From: Limoniibacter endophyticus
GTDB lineage: Bacteria; Pseudomonadota; Alphaproteobacteria; Rhizobiales; Rhizobiaceae
Length of the DNA: 64,000 nucleotides
NCBI RefSeq assembly: GCF_014652835.1
Contig: NZ_BMZO01000002.1
Span: forward strand, 124,001 to 188,000
Direction of reading: 5' to 3'
Part shown: positions 43,606 through 53,106 of the stretch, one piece after another
Position numbering within the stretch: position 1 is the first letter of the stretch
Layout: each line of letters starts with the position of its first letter
Notes under the pieces: model-generated
Seen by the model: only the letters and a program-made list of their open reading frames with translations
The model's database searches: none
Told to the model about the DNA's origin: nothing
Made by a program: the position numbers and the translations under genes

Positions 43606-43989
43606 TCAGCCCTTTGCCGTCGTCATCATCATCATGCGGTGGAAGGATTTCACGATCGCCGTGTTGAGTTGATATTCGCGGCGCACTTCGCCGGCCTTCA
43701 TCAACTCGTTTTCGATCGAGACATTATTTCCGGAGGGCATCATCACCGGGTCGTCGGTCGGATGGGTCCGATAGTTCGCATCCGTCTGCCCGACGGGCAA
43801 AAGATGATTCGCGTTGGTCGTGCGCATCGAGACAGACGTATTATTGACGATGTTTTCGAACGGCTCGATATCGGTCGCGCGGTATTCGGGCGTATGGACA
43901 TTGGCGATGTTGCTGGCCGTGGAGGCCTGCCGCACTGCCAGCCAGCGCGCCTGCTGTGAGGCGAGATCGAACAGATTGACCGGTTGCAT
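43606..43989 (-). CDS. flgB: flagellar proximal rod protein FlgB
   Basis: A 127-residue rod protein with the axial N-terminal motif ARWLAVRQASTASNIANVHT and TPEYRATDIEPFE, and the C-terminal NSVSIENELMKAGEV-like segment (GNNVSIENELMKAGEVRREY). It is separated by 94 bp from the upstream orf195, the largest gap within this operon, where an internal promoter may lie. Confidence 0.92.
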   Translation of the reverse strand: MQPVNLFDLASQQARWLAVRQASTASNIANVHTPEYRATDIEPFENIVNNTSVSMRTTNANHLLPVGQTDANYRTHPTDDPVMMPSGNNVSIENELMKAGEVRREYQLNTAIVKSFHRMMMMTTAKG

Positions 43990-44083
43990 GGAATATCCCT
44001 CTCAGTCTTGGTGGAGACTTTAGGGAGGTTGTCTTGCGCGAGCCTTGCGGGATGGTCAGCATCTGTGCCGGGAGGCCTACCGA

Positions 44084-44671
44084 TCAATCGCCAGCCTTGA
44101 TGCGTTCCCCATCGGTGGTGACCATGACCCAGCCCTTGCCATCATGCTCGAAATTGACCACTCGCCGGTCATCGGGCAGGCGCGAGCCACGGGCGACGAG
44201 GAAAAAGCCGGCATTGTCGCGCAAAAGTGCCCGCCCATTGGCAATGTCGACCAGGCGATAGGGGCGCGCTTGACCTTTACCGGGGAAAGGCTGCGTGGCC
44301 GCTTCCTGCTTCTGAGCATCGGTTAGCGCAGGCGCTATGCTTGCTGTCGCCATGGGATCGACAGCCGTCGTCAGTTGCTCGAAGGCCAGCGGGGAAAGAT
44401 TGTGGATATCGGGGTCGGTAACCGGTGCCGGAATTTGCTGCTGGTGACCACTGAAGGCGATGATCCTGGCGCCGAAATCGTCCTGATTCAAGAAAATATA
44501 CCATGGAAAGACGAAGGACCCGACGGCAAGCGCCAATCCTACGCCTTGAAGGGCCATGTCACCGCTGAACAATGCCGTTTTCTCGTCCATCGGCGTCGCT
44601 GCCATTCGGCGCTCGTCCAGCCAGGCCTGCAACTCATCGCTGCGTACGCGCAGTTCCTCATTGTTGGACAT
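44084..44671 (-). CDS. conserved rhizobial flagellar-locus membrane protein, unassigned
   Basis: A 195-residue protein between fliI and flgB, a position held by an unnamed gene in Sinorhizobium as well. It has a charged cytoplasmic start (MSNNEELRVRSDELQAWLDE), one membrane helix (LALAVGSFVFPWYIFLN, about 48-64), and a periplasmic domain ending in a two-strand module (PYRLVDIANGRALLRDNAGF; FEHDGKGWVMVTTDGERI). No known motif was found. ATG 44671, with GGAG upstream, overlaps the fliI 3' end by 14 bp; the longer ORF is unsupported. Confidence 0.72.
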   Translation of the reverse strand: MSNNEELRVRSDELQAWLDERRMAATPMDEKTALFSGDMALQGVGLALAVGSFVFPWYIFLNQDDFGARIIAFSGHQQQIPAPVTDPDIHNLSPLAFEQLTTAVDPMATASIAPALTDAQKQEAATQPFPGKGQARPYRLVDIANGRALLRDNAGFFLVARGSRLPDDRRVVNFEHDGKGWVMVTTDGERIKAGD

Positions 44672-46052
44672 TGGAGGGCTCCGGGACACGTAGATAACGG
44701 GCAAGATCATTAAAAGGGTCGCGCGATGGAGGGTCTTGTGGAGACTGAACCAAGGCCTTGTAGATTTGCGGTACCTGGCGCACCGCCTGATCGAGGTCGG
44801 GATCGGCACCGGCCTGATAGGCGCCCATCAGGCGAATGTCGCGCGTTTCCTCGAACCGCGCGACCATTGCCTTGAGCTTGCCCACAAGGATGCGCTCCTC
44901 GTTTGACCAAGCCTTGTTGGCAAGGCGCGAGATGGAGGCGAGTGTGTCAATCGCCGGGAACCGGCCTTCCGAGGCGATGGCGCGGTCGAGGACCACGTGA
45001 CCGTCGAGAATCCCCCGCACGGCGTCGGCGACCGGATCATTATGGTCGTCGCCATCGACCAGAACGGAAATGACAGCGGTAATCGAGCCTTTGCCTTCTT
45101 CGCCGGGGCCGGCACGTTCCAACAGTTGCGGCAATGCTGTGAAAACGGAGGCAGGATAACCACGTGCAACGGGCGGTTCGCCGGTAGCTGTTGCAACTTC
45201 CCGCAGCGCATGGGCAAATCGGGTAATTGAATCCAGGATGAGCAGCACACGTTCACCACGGTCACGGAAATATTCGGCAATCCGCATCGCCGTGTCAGGT
45301 GCGCGCCGCCGCATCATCGCGGCCTCGTCGCTGGTGGCGACAACGGCTACGGTCTTGCGCAAGTTCTTTGCCCCAAGCGTGTCTTCGAGAAATTCGCGCA
45401 CTTCACGGCCACGTTCACCGACCATTCCGACCACGACCGTGTCAAACGCGTCGGCTGCCGCCAGCATGGCGAGCAGCGTGGATTTGCCGACACCGGAGCC
45501 AGCGAAGACGCCTATGCGTTGCCCGTAGCAGAGAGGCGTGAAGATATCGATCGCCCGTACGCCGGTACGAAAGCCCCGTTCGACACGTGCCCGTGCCAAG
45601 GCCGGCGGAGTGCCGTTGTTGGCGACGGCCTCGAGGTGAGGAACAAGCGGTGCGCCGCTGTCGACCGGACGTCCGAGAGCGTTGATGACCCGGCCTTTCC
45701 ATTCGGGCGAAACCGGCAGCGCCAACGTGCCGCGTCGGAAGACCGGATCGCCAATGCGCGCGCAGCTTGCGCCATCATACGGCGCTATGGTCACGCGGTC
45801 GCGTTCGATGCCGACGACTTCGCCAATATGGCTGTCATCTTTCGAAATGTGCTCCACCAGATCGCCGATACTGACATTGGCAGGCATCCGGGAGAGTTCG
45901 TAATGGGTGGGTGAGATCGAGGAGATAGCCGCACCGAAGCGCAGCGGCTCGGATGCCTTGATTTCGGCAAACGCGCGTGCCAGCAAGGCAACGCGGCTTT
46001 CGCTTCCACCGGCGTCCTGAGCTTGCGGCAAGTCGGGCGACATTGCGTTCAT
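44658..46052 (-). CDS. fliI: flagellum-specific ATPase FliI
   Basis: A 464-residue ATPase of the type III export system. Walker A is FAGSGVGKSTLLAM with the lysine near residue 190; the Walker B region is RVLLILDSITRFAHALREV. Also present are GERGREVREFLED and ARGYPASVFTALPQLLERAG. It energises unfolding and delivery of export substrates to FlhA. The start is ATG 46052; ATG 46043 is possible. It follows flgF by 10 bp. Confidence 0.95.
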   Translation of the reverse strand: MNAMSPDLPQAQDAGGSESRVALLARAFAEIKASEPLRFGAAISSISPTHYELSRMPANVSIGDLVEHISKDDSHIGEVVGIERDRVTIAPYDGASCARIGDPVFRRGTLALPVSPEWKGRVINALGRPVDSGAPLVPHLEAVANNGTPPALARARVERGFRTGVRAIDIFTPLCYGQRIGVFAGSGVGKSTLLAMLAAADAFDTVVVGMVGERGREVREFLEDTLGAKNLRKTVAVVATSDEAAMMRRRAPDTAMRIAEYFRDRGERVLLILDSITRFAHALREVATATGEPPVARGYPASVFTALPQLLERAGPGEEGKGSITAVISVLVDGDDHNDPVADAVRGILDGHVVLDRAIASEGRFPAIDTLASISRLANKAWSNEERILVGKLKAMVARFEETRDIRLMGAYQAGADPDLDQAVRQVPQIYKALVQSPQDPPSRDPFNDLARYLRVPEPSNVQQ

Positions 46053-46062
46053 TCAGCCAGCC

Positions 46063-46782
46063 TCAACCGCCCAGCGTCTTGATGGCATCGTCGAGCCGCG
46101 CTTCCGAATCGCGGTTCAGCGCGGCCGAGTTGTCGAAGGTGCGTTGCAGTGTGATAAGGCGAGTCAGTTCCAGTATCGGATTGACGTTTGCCTGCTCGAG
46201 ATAGCCTTGCACAACGCCGGCATCTGCTTGATCGACAACCGGTTGCGGCGGGGTCTTCGGCACGATGCCGGAATTGCCGAAGCGCTCGAAATTGACGCCA
46301 GGTTCGAACTCCCAGACGCCGATTGCTCCGACTGCCACACCATTCTGACGGATCATGCCATCGGGTCCGACTTCGGGTGGCCCTCCAGCGGGGTTGAGCT
46401 GCAGCGGAGCACCACCTGCGTCCAATACCGGGTAGCCTTCTATGCTGACCAATTCGCCTTCCTGTAGCATGGAAAAGCGACCATCGCGGGTCATGACCAT
46501 GCCAGCAGGTGTTTCGATGGCAAACCAGCCTTCGCCACGCACCGCGAAATCGAACGGATTATTGGTCTGTTCCAACGCGCCTTTCTGCATAGAAAGGAAG
46601 GTTTCGCCGGATGACGCAAATGCGACTTCCTGCTTGCCGAAGCCGACGACGAGATCCTCGAAGCGTACCTCGGTGGCGCGAAAGCCGGTTGTACTCATAT
46701 TGGCAATGTTGTCGGCTATCGTCGATAGACGTTTGTCGAGCGCCAACTGCGAGGAAAGAGATACGTAAAGTCCGTTTTGCAC
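46063..46782 (-). CDS. flgF: flagellar proximal/distal rod protein FlgF
   Basis: A 239-residue rod protein. The N-terminus NGLYVSLSSQLALDKRLSTI with NIANMSTTGFRATEVRFED, and the C-terminal EQANVNPILELTRLITLQRT, identify FlgF. The start is GTG at 46782. It precedes fliI by 10 bp and follows the DUF1217 gene by 9 bp. Confidence 0.92.
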   Translation of the reverse strand: MQNGLYVSLSSQLALDKRLSTIADNIANMSTTGFRATEVRFEDLVVGFGKQEVAFASSGETFLSMQKGALEQTNNPFDFAVRGEGWFAIETPAGMVMTRDGRFSMLQEGELVSIEGYPVLDAGGAPLQLNPAGGPPEVGPDGMIRQNGVAVGAIGVWEFEPGVNFERFGNSGIVPKTPPQPVVDQADAGVVQGYLEQANVNPILELTRLITLQRTFDNSAALNRDSEARLDDAIKTLGG

Positions 46783-46791
46783 TGGCTCGCC

Positions 46792-47568
46792 TCAGCGTCG
46801 CATGGATTGTAGTGCGAGAAGCACGTTGGTGGAAACGCCGAATTCCGCCGGCTGGCTGAAGAGGACTGCAACTGAACTGGCCGCGCTCGCGGTGCTCGGA
46901 TTTGCCATTTCGTACATCGCGGTGAAGCGCTGGAGAAATTTCTCGAGTTTGACCGGATCTTTGAAATCATCGAGATCGATATGTTTTTTGAGATGGGCTG
47001 CCTGCTTGTCGATGTCGGTGGTGGCAAAGCTTTCGGGAAGCCCCAGTGCGGTACGCACGACCGTAGCCAGTACCCGATCCGCCAATATTTCGTAGTGGCT
47101 GGAGAGATCGGCTACATTGCGCTCGAAATAGAGCGCCAGGCGTACGCCCTCATTGCTATTGCCTGCATCCTGCTCGAGCGTCTGGCGCAGATACATGTCC
47201 ACCGTGCCCTGACGCACTGTTGCGTCCTTCGTAACGTCGGCCCCGAACTGCTCGAAATTGAAGACTTTGACAAAATCCTTGAAACGCTTGTCAGTGAGCT
47301 GGTTGGCGAAAGCGTCGTTTTCCTGGATGCCCTCGGTTAGCGCCTTCCTGATGAACGCTTTCGCATAGGCCATATCTTCGAGGCCATGCGCCTTCATGGC
47401 GTACTGGTAGATGCGGTCATCCTCGAAGAAGTCATCGATGGATTTTATATTTTCAATGTTCTCAAGGTAGTAGGCAGTCTCTCGCTCGACCACAGGCTGA
47501 CTCTGGATGCGCTCGATCGAGCGCGTCATGTTGCGCGAAATGATCTGGTAGCTGAGATAGGTGTCCAT
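46792..47568 (-). CDS. DUF1217 domain protein, flagellar locus
   Basis: A 258-residue soluble, largely helical protein of the DUF1217 family. Visible repeats are ETAYYLENIENIKSIDDFFE and TDKRFKDFVKVFNFEQFG, matching the family's helical-repeat pattern. It is the first gene of the long basal-body operon, divergent from motA, exactly where rhizobia carry such a gene. The function is unknown; an axial-protein-like or export-related role is an inference from location. Confidence 0.8.
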   Translation of the reverse strand: MDTYLSYQIISRNMTRSIERIQSQPVVERETAYYLENIENIKSIDDFFEDDRIYQYAMKAHGLEDMAYAKAFIRKALTEGIQENDAFANQLTDKRFKDFVKVFNFEQFGADVTKDATVRQGTVDMYLRQTLEQDAGNSNEGVRLALYFERNVADLSSHYEILADRVLATVVRTALGLPESFATTDIDKQAAHLKKHIDLDDFKDPVKLEKFLQRFTAMYEMANPSTASAASSVAVLFSQPAEFGVSTNVLLALQSMRR

Positions 47569-47715
47569 GCCGACGACCTTTTGCCTGGTTGCGTTGCGGG
47601 TAACCTAGAAAACCATGCTTGCGCGAAGCTGTCTGATCAACCGCTAATAGGTTTAAGGTTCACACAAGCCTCGACGCCTATGGTTCCGATCGAGATGTGA
47701 GGAAAGGGCAGTTTC
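47569..47715. promoter_or_regulatory. divergent promoter region DUF1217-flgF operon / motA operon
   Basis: A 147-bp gap that must drive two long flagellar operons in opposite directions. It is the natural place for a VisNR- or FtcR-dependent control site, but I cannot point to a certain box. Confidence 0.5.
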
Positions 47716-48600
47716 GTGGGTATCATTATCGGACTTGTAGTGACGCTCGGTTGCGTCCTCGGCGGCTTCATGGCCATGGGCGGCCATCTGGAAGTGCTGA
47801 TGCAGCCTTGGGAACTCGTCATCATCGGCGGCGCGGCACTCGGTACGTTCCTCGTCGCAAACGCTTTCTCGACCATCAAAGATACCGGCAGGGCCTGCAT
47901 GGAGGCCTTGAAGTATGCGGTGCCGAAGCAAGGGGACTATCTTCAGACGCTCGGCGTTCTGCATTCGCTCGTGCGCGAAATGAAGAGCAAGACCAAATCC
48001 GAAGTCGAAGTACATATCGACAATCCGACAGAATCTCCGATTTTTCAGAACTACCCATACGTGATCAGGAACGGGGCGCTGACGCAGTTCATCTGTGACT
48101 ATTGCCGCATCATCATGATGGGTAATGCCCGTCCGTATGAGGTTGAGGCGCTGATGGATGAGGAGATACACACGATCAAGGCCGATAAGCTGAAGCCGTA
48201 TCACGCGCTTCAGGCGGTTGCCGACGGCTTGCCGGCGCTGGGCATCGTTGCCGCCGTTCTTGGTATAGTCAAGGCGATGGGTGCGCTCGATCAGTCGCCT
48301 GAACTGCTCGGCGGTCTGATCGGCGCTGCGCTCGTCGGCACCTTTCTCGGCATATTTCTTTCCTATTCTATTGTTGGCCCGATCGCCACGCAGGTCAAAA
48401 CGGTACGTGAAAAGCAAAGCCGCATGTTCATCGTTGTGAAGCAGACGCTGATCGCGCACATGAACGGTGCATTGCCGCAGATCGCGATCGAGTTTGGCCG
48501 CAAGACGATCTCGGCATACGACCGCCCCTCCTTCGACGCGGTCGAGGAAAGCACGATGAACTCCGGTCCGCGTGAAGTCGAAATAGCGAAGGCCGCATGA
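47716..48600 (+). CDS. motA: flagellar stator protein MotA
   Basis: A 294-residue inner-membrane stator subunit with four helices. Two are at the N-terminus ([36 protein letters not shown]) and two at about 200-265 ([40 protein letters not shown]), with the large cytoplasmic loop between. The start is GTG at 47716. It overlaps fliM by 4 bp. MotB is on the opposite strand 12 kb away. Confidence 0.94.
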   Translation: MGIIIGLVVTLGCVLGGFMAMGGHLEVLMQPWELVIIGGAALGTFLVANAFSTIKDTGRACMEALKYAVPKQGDYLQTLGVLHSLVREMKSKTKSEVEVHIDNPTESPIFQNYPYVIRNGALTQFICDYCRIIMMGNARPYEVEALMDEEIHTIKADKLKPYHALQAVADGLPALGIVAAVLGIVKAMGALDQSPELLGGLIGAALVGTFLGIFLSYSIVGPIATQVKTVREKQSRMFIVVKQTLIAHMNGALPQIAIEFGRKTISAYDRPSFDAVEESTMNSGPREVEIAKAA

Positions 48601-49556
48601 CAAGGAAGCAGGACAACGCCATCGCGCCACGCAGCGAAGCCGAGAAGCGGGCGCTTATCATCGAGCGACTTATCGGGGACACCGGCGAGCCAGGACAAAT
48701 CGTGCGCGCGGCCCGCAAGATGGGGGAACGTGTTTTACCAAGTGTCTCGAAGACATTAGCCGAACTTTTGCCAGCTCCCGTTGAAATCGAGATTTCCGCG
48801 GTGGAAGTCACGCGTTTTTCAGAAGCACTTCGCGGTCTCAGCCAGTCAAGCGCGCTGTTGATCGCGGCGTCATCCTCTTCTCCCGATGCGCTCGTCATGC
48901 ATCTGGAAGCGCAGGGCGTGGCCATTCTCGTTAACGCGCTGTTTGGCGGTGCGGTCGATGACGAAGTGGAGGTGCATGACAAGGCCCTGTCACCAACGGA
49001 GCTGGACGTCGCCTCGCTCATTTTCAAGCCTTTTGCCGAAGCGTTGAACGGCTCGGGCAAGCGAGCACTCGATCTCAAGATGCCGCTTCCCGAACCTATC
49101 AACGGGCAGGGCTTGAAAAAGCAGAGCTTACGCGACGGCCCAGCAGTGCATCTGGCATTAACGTTGACGCTCGGCGCCAATTCCGGCGTGCTGCACCTCT
49201 ACATGCCGCAGCGTGTATTTCTGCAACATCGCGGCAACGCGATTGCCGACGAAGCTGGCAACGAGCCTAAGGAAGACTGGAGCGAAAAGTTTTCCGGCGA
49301 GATCAAACGCTCCAAGGTTTCGATGGAAGCACAGATCATGCTCGGTAGGCTGACATTGGCCCAGATCGCCGATTTTCACGCCGGGCAGGTCCTCCCACTG
49401 GATATTGGTGCGATGGAGAGCGTGCTGCTTAAGGCGGGATCCAGCAAGCTGTTTTCCTGCGAATTCGGCAAGCTGGGTGATCAATACACGGTACGTGTCC
49501 GTGAACCTTTCGATGCCGAACGCGACTTGATGAACGAGATTCTGACGCAGGACTGA
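48597..49556 (+). CDS. fliM: flagellar motor switch protein FliM
   Basis: A 319-residue C-ring protein. The middle domain and the C-terminal SpoA-type domain ([40 protein letters not shown]) are recognisable. I do not see the usual N-terminal CheY-binding motif (LSQxEIDALL) at the very start, where the chain reads [20 protein letters not shown], so CheY docking may differ. It overlaps motA by 4 bp; fliN follows after 80 bp. Confidence 0.88.
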   Translation: MTRKQDNAIAPRSEAEKRALIIERLIGDTGEPGQIVRAARKMGERVLPSVSKTLAELLPAPVEIEISAVEVTRFSEALRGLSQSSALLIAASSSSPDALVMHLEAQGVAILVNALFGGAVDDEVEVHDKALSPTELDVASLIFKPFAEALNGSGKRALDLKMPLPEPINGQGLKKQSLRDGPAVHLALTLTLGANSGVLHLYMPQRVFLQHRGNAIADEAGNEPKEDWSEKFSGEIKRSKVSMEAQIMLGRLTLAQIADFHAGQVLPLDIGAMESVLLKAGSSKLFSCEFGKLGDQYTVRVREPFDAERDLMNEILTQD

Positions 49557-49636
49557 GCCTTCGGCGTCGTTGATTTTAACGCAATTCCGCAACCCGTGTC
49601 CTTTTGCTGGAATTGCTCTGAATGGAGAATGAGAGG

Positions 49637-50035
49637 ATGAGCAAGGCAACCGCCAAGCTGGCCCCAGAGGCAGCGGAAGAAACTGTTATTGCCTCTTCCG
49701 AAGAGAGCAAACAGGTCAACGCGGAAACCATCGAGGAATTGCAGGGCGTACTGCTCGAACAGCAGAAGCGCAGCGGTCGCGAGGAGCCACCGAAGAACGA
49801 CCTGATCATGAATATTCCGGTCGAGGTGCAGATCGTGCTGGGCTCCACGACGATGTCAGTCTCTGAGCTCATGTCTTTGCAGAAGGGGGCAACCATCGCG
49901 CTCGACCGCCGCATAGGCGAACCCGTCGATGTTGTCGTCAATGGGCGTCGCATCGCACGCGGCGAGATTACGGTGCTCGAAAATGATCCGTCACGCTTCG
50001 GCATCCAGCTGATCGAAATTATCAGCGGTAATTAA
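49637..50035 (+). CDS. fliN: flagellar motor switch protein FliN
   Basis: A 132-residue C-ring protein with an acidic, disordered N-terminus and the C-terminal SpoA domain: [50 protein letters not shown]. Standard for FliN. ATG 49637 (MSKATAKL) is preferred because GGAG lies 9 nt before it; the earlier ATG at 49622 has no ribosome site. Confidence 0.92.
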   Translation: MSKATAKLAPEAAEETVIASSEESKQVNAETIEELQGVLLEQQKRSGREEPPKNDLIMNIPVEVQIVLGSTTMSVSELMSLQKGATIALDRRIGEPVDVVVNGRRIARGEITVLENDPSRFGIQLIEIISGN

Positions 50036-50057
50036 TTCTGGTTTGGAGACCCCCTCG

Positions 50058-51068
50058 ATGACCGAGCAGACCCTTTCGCTGACGCGTTCGCAGAAGGCAG
50101 CCGTCGTGCTGGTCGCGATGGGCAAGCCCAATGCCAGCAAGCTTCTCAAATTCTTCAAACAGGACGAATTGAAATCGCTGGTCGATGCTGCGCGCGTGCT
50201 GCGCACCATTCCGCAGGCCGATCTCGAACGTATTGTTGCAGAGTTCGAGGAAGAGTTCGCGCAAGGGGCGGGATTGCTCGATTCGGCGGAACACATGGAC
50301 AAGCTGCTCACCGACAATATGAGCAGCGAGGAAATGGACACGCTCATGGGGCGTGCTCGCCAACACACGACCGACCCGTCGCTCCTGTGGCGCGATGTAG
50401 AGCGTCTTCCTGCCGAACGTATTGGCGTTTTCTTGACCGGAGAGCATCCGCAGACCGCTGCACTGATCCTATCCAAGCTATCATCGTCAGTTGCGGCGAA
50501 GGTGCTGCTCACGATTGAAAAGCAGGTGCGTGGCGAAATCATGAAACGCATGGTTTCGCTCGCAGCCATTCCCGATGCGGCGCTGCGCATCGTCGAGAGT
50601 CAGTTGCGCAAGCGTCTCCTGGAACAGAAGGTACGCGATATTTCCGCGGGCCAGACCAAGCTTGCGAACCTGCTCAACGAACTGGAGAAGAATGAGCTCG
50701 ACGAGATCATGGCCGATCTCGAGGCTGCCGGTGTCGATGATCTCGATGCGATCCGTTCGCGTCTCTTCTCGTTCGAAGATATTGGCAGCCTGACACAAAA
50801 AGCACGTGCGCTCCTTTTCGACAGCATCACGCCGGATCGTATCGCGCTTGCTCTTCGTGGCACGACGGTCGAGTTGGCGGACAGCGTATTGACGGCGATC
50901 AGTCAGCGTGCCCGCCGCATGGTGGAATCCGAACTGGGCGAGGATGCCGATTCCATTCGCGCAGAGGATGTAATGGCTGCACGCAAGGAAATCGCCTCAC
51001 GCGCCATTTCGCTGTCGACGCAAGGGCTGATCGAGTTGCCTACCGCAGACGCGGAAGTTGCTGCTTGA
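50058..51068 (+). CDS. fliG: flagellar motor switch protein FliG
   Basis: A 336-residue switch protein with armadillo-like domains. Recognisable blocks are SQKAAVVLVAMGKPNASKLL-type N-terminus (RSQKAAVVLVAMGKP), IGVFLTGEHPQTAALILSKL, and the C-terminal torque helix region with FEDIGSLTQKARALLF. ATG 50058 has GGAG 9 nt upstream; the TTG at 50043 is spurious. It links FliF to FliM/FliN and interacts with MotA. Confidence 0.93.
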   Translation: MTEQTLSLTRSQKAAVVLVAMGKPNASKLLKFFKQDELKSLVDAARVLRTIPQADLERIVAEFEEEFAQGAGLLDSAEHMDKLLTDNMSSEEMDTLMGRARQHTTDPSLLWRDVERLPAERIGVFLTGEHPQTAALILSKLSSSVAAKVLLTIEKQVRGEIMKRMVSLAAIPDAALRIVESQLRKRLLEQKVRDISAGQTKLANLLNELEKNELDEIMADLEAAGVDDLDAIRSRLFSFEDIGSLTQKARALLFDSITPDRIALALRGTTVELADSVLTAISQRARRMVESELGEDADSIRAEDVMAARKEIASRAISLSTQGLIELPTADAEVAA

Positions 51069-51146
51069 GCGGCTGCTTCAAGCTGACAAGGGCCTCTCGC
51101 CCTTCAAAGGGCGGCTGCGCGCCATATCCCGGTTGCAGGAAATCTC

Positions 51147-52226
51147 ATGTCGGATAGTGCCGATAAGGACAGCAAGACAGAAGAAGCGTCCGAGAAGAAG
51201 ATTGGCGACGCGCTGGAGAAGGGGCAAACACCGTTCTCCAAGGAACTGCCTGCGTTTGCATCGCTTCTGGCGATTCTCGTCTTTTTCGTGTTTTTCATGT
51301 CCGGCAACGTGTTTTCACTGACCGAGTTCATGCAGAGTCTCATCGAGCGGCCCGAGGAATGGAGCCTGGCGACTGATCAGGATGCGGAGGCTCTCTATCG
51401 CGGTGTCGTCATGCAGATTGCCGCCGCTGTTGCCGCCCCCCTTATTCTTCTAGCATCCTTCAGTCTGTGTGCATCGCTGCTGCAAAACATGCCGAGCATG
51501 GTTCTGGAGCGTATCCGCCCGCAATGGTCACGCATTTCACTGACGAAGGGCCTGGGCCGCATGTTCGGCATGCAGGGCTTCGTCGAGTTTCTGAAATCGC
51601 TGGGCAAGATATTCGTCGCCGGTGCGGCCGTCTTTTTCGTGACGCGTGAAACGTGGCGCGAGCTTCTGCTAGGCATGATCACCAGTCCGATTGCATTTGT
51701 CGAAGTCATTCGCTCCAACGCAATCAGCATCATTGTCGCAATCCTGCTGGTCATGACGCTGATTGCCGGTGCCGATTTCTTCTGGTCCCGCTTCCACTGG
51801 CGCGCCGAACTGCGCATGACCAAGCAGGAGGTGAAGGACGAGCACAAGCTGGCCGAGGGGGACCCGATCATCAAGGCCCGGCTGCGTTCACTGGCTCGAG
51901 ACCGGGCGCGCAATCGCATGATAAGCGCTGTGCCTAAGGCAACACTTATAATCGCCAACCCGACGCATTTTGCCATTGCGCTTCGCTATAAGCGCGAGGA
52001 GAACACAGCCCCGATGGTGGTTGCCAAGGGGCAGGACCTGGTTGCGCTGAAGATTCGCGAGATTGCGGAAGCCAATGACATTCCGGTTTTCGAGAACGTG
52101 GAGCTCGCGCGCTCCATGTACAAGCAGGTTTCGATTGATAAAGCTATCCCGACGCAGTTCTACCACGCCGTCGCAGAGCTGGTTCGCATTGTATACGCGG
52201 TCAAGCCGCAGTCAGTCGTTCGATAG
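51147..52226 (+). CDS. flhB: flagellar export protein FlhB
   Basis: A 359-residue export switch protein. The N-terminal half has four helices. The cytoplasmic half carries the autocleavage motif N271-P-T-H274 in IIANPTHFAIALRY. The start region KTEEASEKKIGDALEKGQTP is the conserved family opening. Its cleavage, together with FliK, switches export from hook to filament proteins. It sits 78 bp after fliG and 9 bp before orf152. Confidence 0.95.
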   Translation: MSDSADKDSKTEEASEKKIGDALEKGQTPFSKELPAFASLLAILVFFVFFMSGNVFSLTEFMQSLIERPEEWSLATDQDAEALYRGVVMQIAAAVAAPLILLASFSLCASLLQNMPSMVLERIRPQWSRISLTKGLGRMFGMQGFVEFLKSLGKIFVAGAAVFFVTRETWRELLLGMITSPIAFVEVIRSNAISIIVAILLVMTLIAGADFFWSRFHWRAELRMTKQEVKDEHKLAEGDPIIKARLRSLARDRARNRMISAVPKATLIIANPTHFAIALRYKREENTAPMVVAKGQDLVALKIREIAEANDIPVFENVELARSMYKQVSIDKAIPTQFYHAVAELVRIVYAVKPQSVVR

Positions 52227-52235
52227 GGGGAAGGG

Positions 52236-52694
52236 ATGAGAGTTCAGGATTTTTCAGCGCCGCGCGAGGTCATCGTCGCCGAAGCGATCCGCCCCGTCGT
52301 CAGCGAACTGCGCATGGTCGAAGCGAGCGACTACATAGCCTTCATTCGCATGGAGCTGTTCGGCAATGTTGCCGATCTGATCGAGACGGCTGCCGAGCAA
52401 TATTTCATGCCGGGTGTGCTTCGGATGGGGATCGGCGGCCAGGCACGAGCCGGCTGGGGGGCCGAACCGGAGATCGAGCTTGATCTTGAACTGCATCCCG
52501 GTGGCGTTTCGGTCTATTTCACGCTCGGCATGCGCGCCGATAGCGCCTTTGTCCGCATCAGCTATATCACTTTCGAAAACAACGAAGCTACACCGGAAGA
52601 GAACACGCGCTTTCTGGAGAGCGCATTGCTCCGCAGTCGCTTTGCACGCGCTTCGGGTGCGCCTGCGGTGCACATTGTGTCCCAGGCATTATGA
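52236..52694 (+). CDS. conserved hypothetical protein downstream of flhB
   Basis: A 152-residue soluble protein with no signal peptide or membrane segment. It has an alpha/beta look, with EPEIELDLELHPGGVSVYFT and FVRISYITFENNEATPEENT as the clearest segments. A strong ribosome site (AGGGGGAAGGG) precedes ATG 52236. It is 9 bp behind flhB, so it is in the motA-fliMNG-flhB operon. As I recall, a small gene of unknown function also follows flhB in Brucella, before vjbR. I do not recognise the family; a role in flagellar regulation or assembly is only implied by location. Confidence 0.65.
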   Translation: MRVQDFSAPREVIVAEAIRPVVSELRMVEASDYIAFIRMELFGNVADLIETAAEQYFMPGVLRMGIGGQARAGWGAEPEIELDLELHPGGVSVYFTLGMRADSAFVRISYITFENNEATPEENTRFLESALLRSRFARASGAPAVHIVSQAL

Positions 52695-52753
52695 GCCGAG
52701 TCCAGCTCGAAATGCCGTCACGGCTCGCGCCGCACGGTTGATAGGTGTGAGGG

Positions 52754-52800
52754 GCGTCAGTTCCGGGGAAGCCGGTTTTTACTTCCCCCGGAACTGACGC
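52754..52800. other. long hairpin at the end of the motA operon
   Basis: A 15-bp perfect inverted repeat (GCGTCAGTTCCGGGG at 52754-52768 with CCCCGGAACTGACGC at 52786-52800), extended to about 18 bp with one bulge. The loop is near CCGGTTTTTA. It lies 60 bp after the orf152 stop and probably ends the operon, but no T run follows. The rest of 52801-53106 is non-coding; near 53041-53100 it becomes AT-rich, at the 3' side of visR. Confidence 0.65.
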
Positions 52801-53106
52801 ATTTCATGAGGGGAAGAGCGCATGTGGCCCGTAATCTCATGATTATGCGATGCTTCCACACGCGCTCGGGCATTGAAGCGGGGTTTGTCACGTCCCGCTC
52901 GAGCTGCGCACTGACTCGACCAGTGTGCAACCTGCCCTTTGCGTCTTCGATGTCACGGGAGCTCACCTGACCCCTCAACGCATGAGACGGATTATCCGCC
53001 GACGCGGGAGGGTGTGGAAAGTCTGGCGCGTTCTGGTCTGAAAAAAAAGAGAAATACCTGATTTCAAATAAAAAAATTATCTGAACCTGCGATTTTTATC
53101 CACGCC

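Noticed and set aside
52900-52931. Imperfect palindrome TGCGCACTG...CAGTGTGCA as a LuxR-type box for visNR
   Set aside because: It lies beyond the 3' end of visR, not in a promoter, and has a mismatch; it is probably chance.
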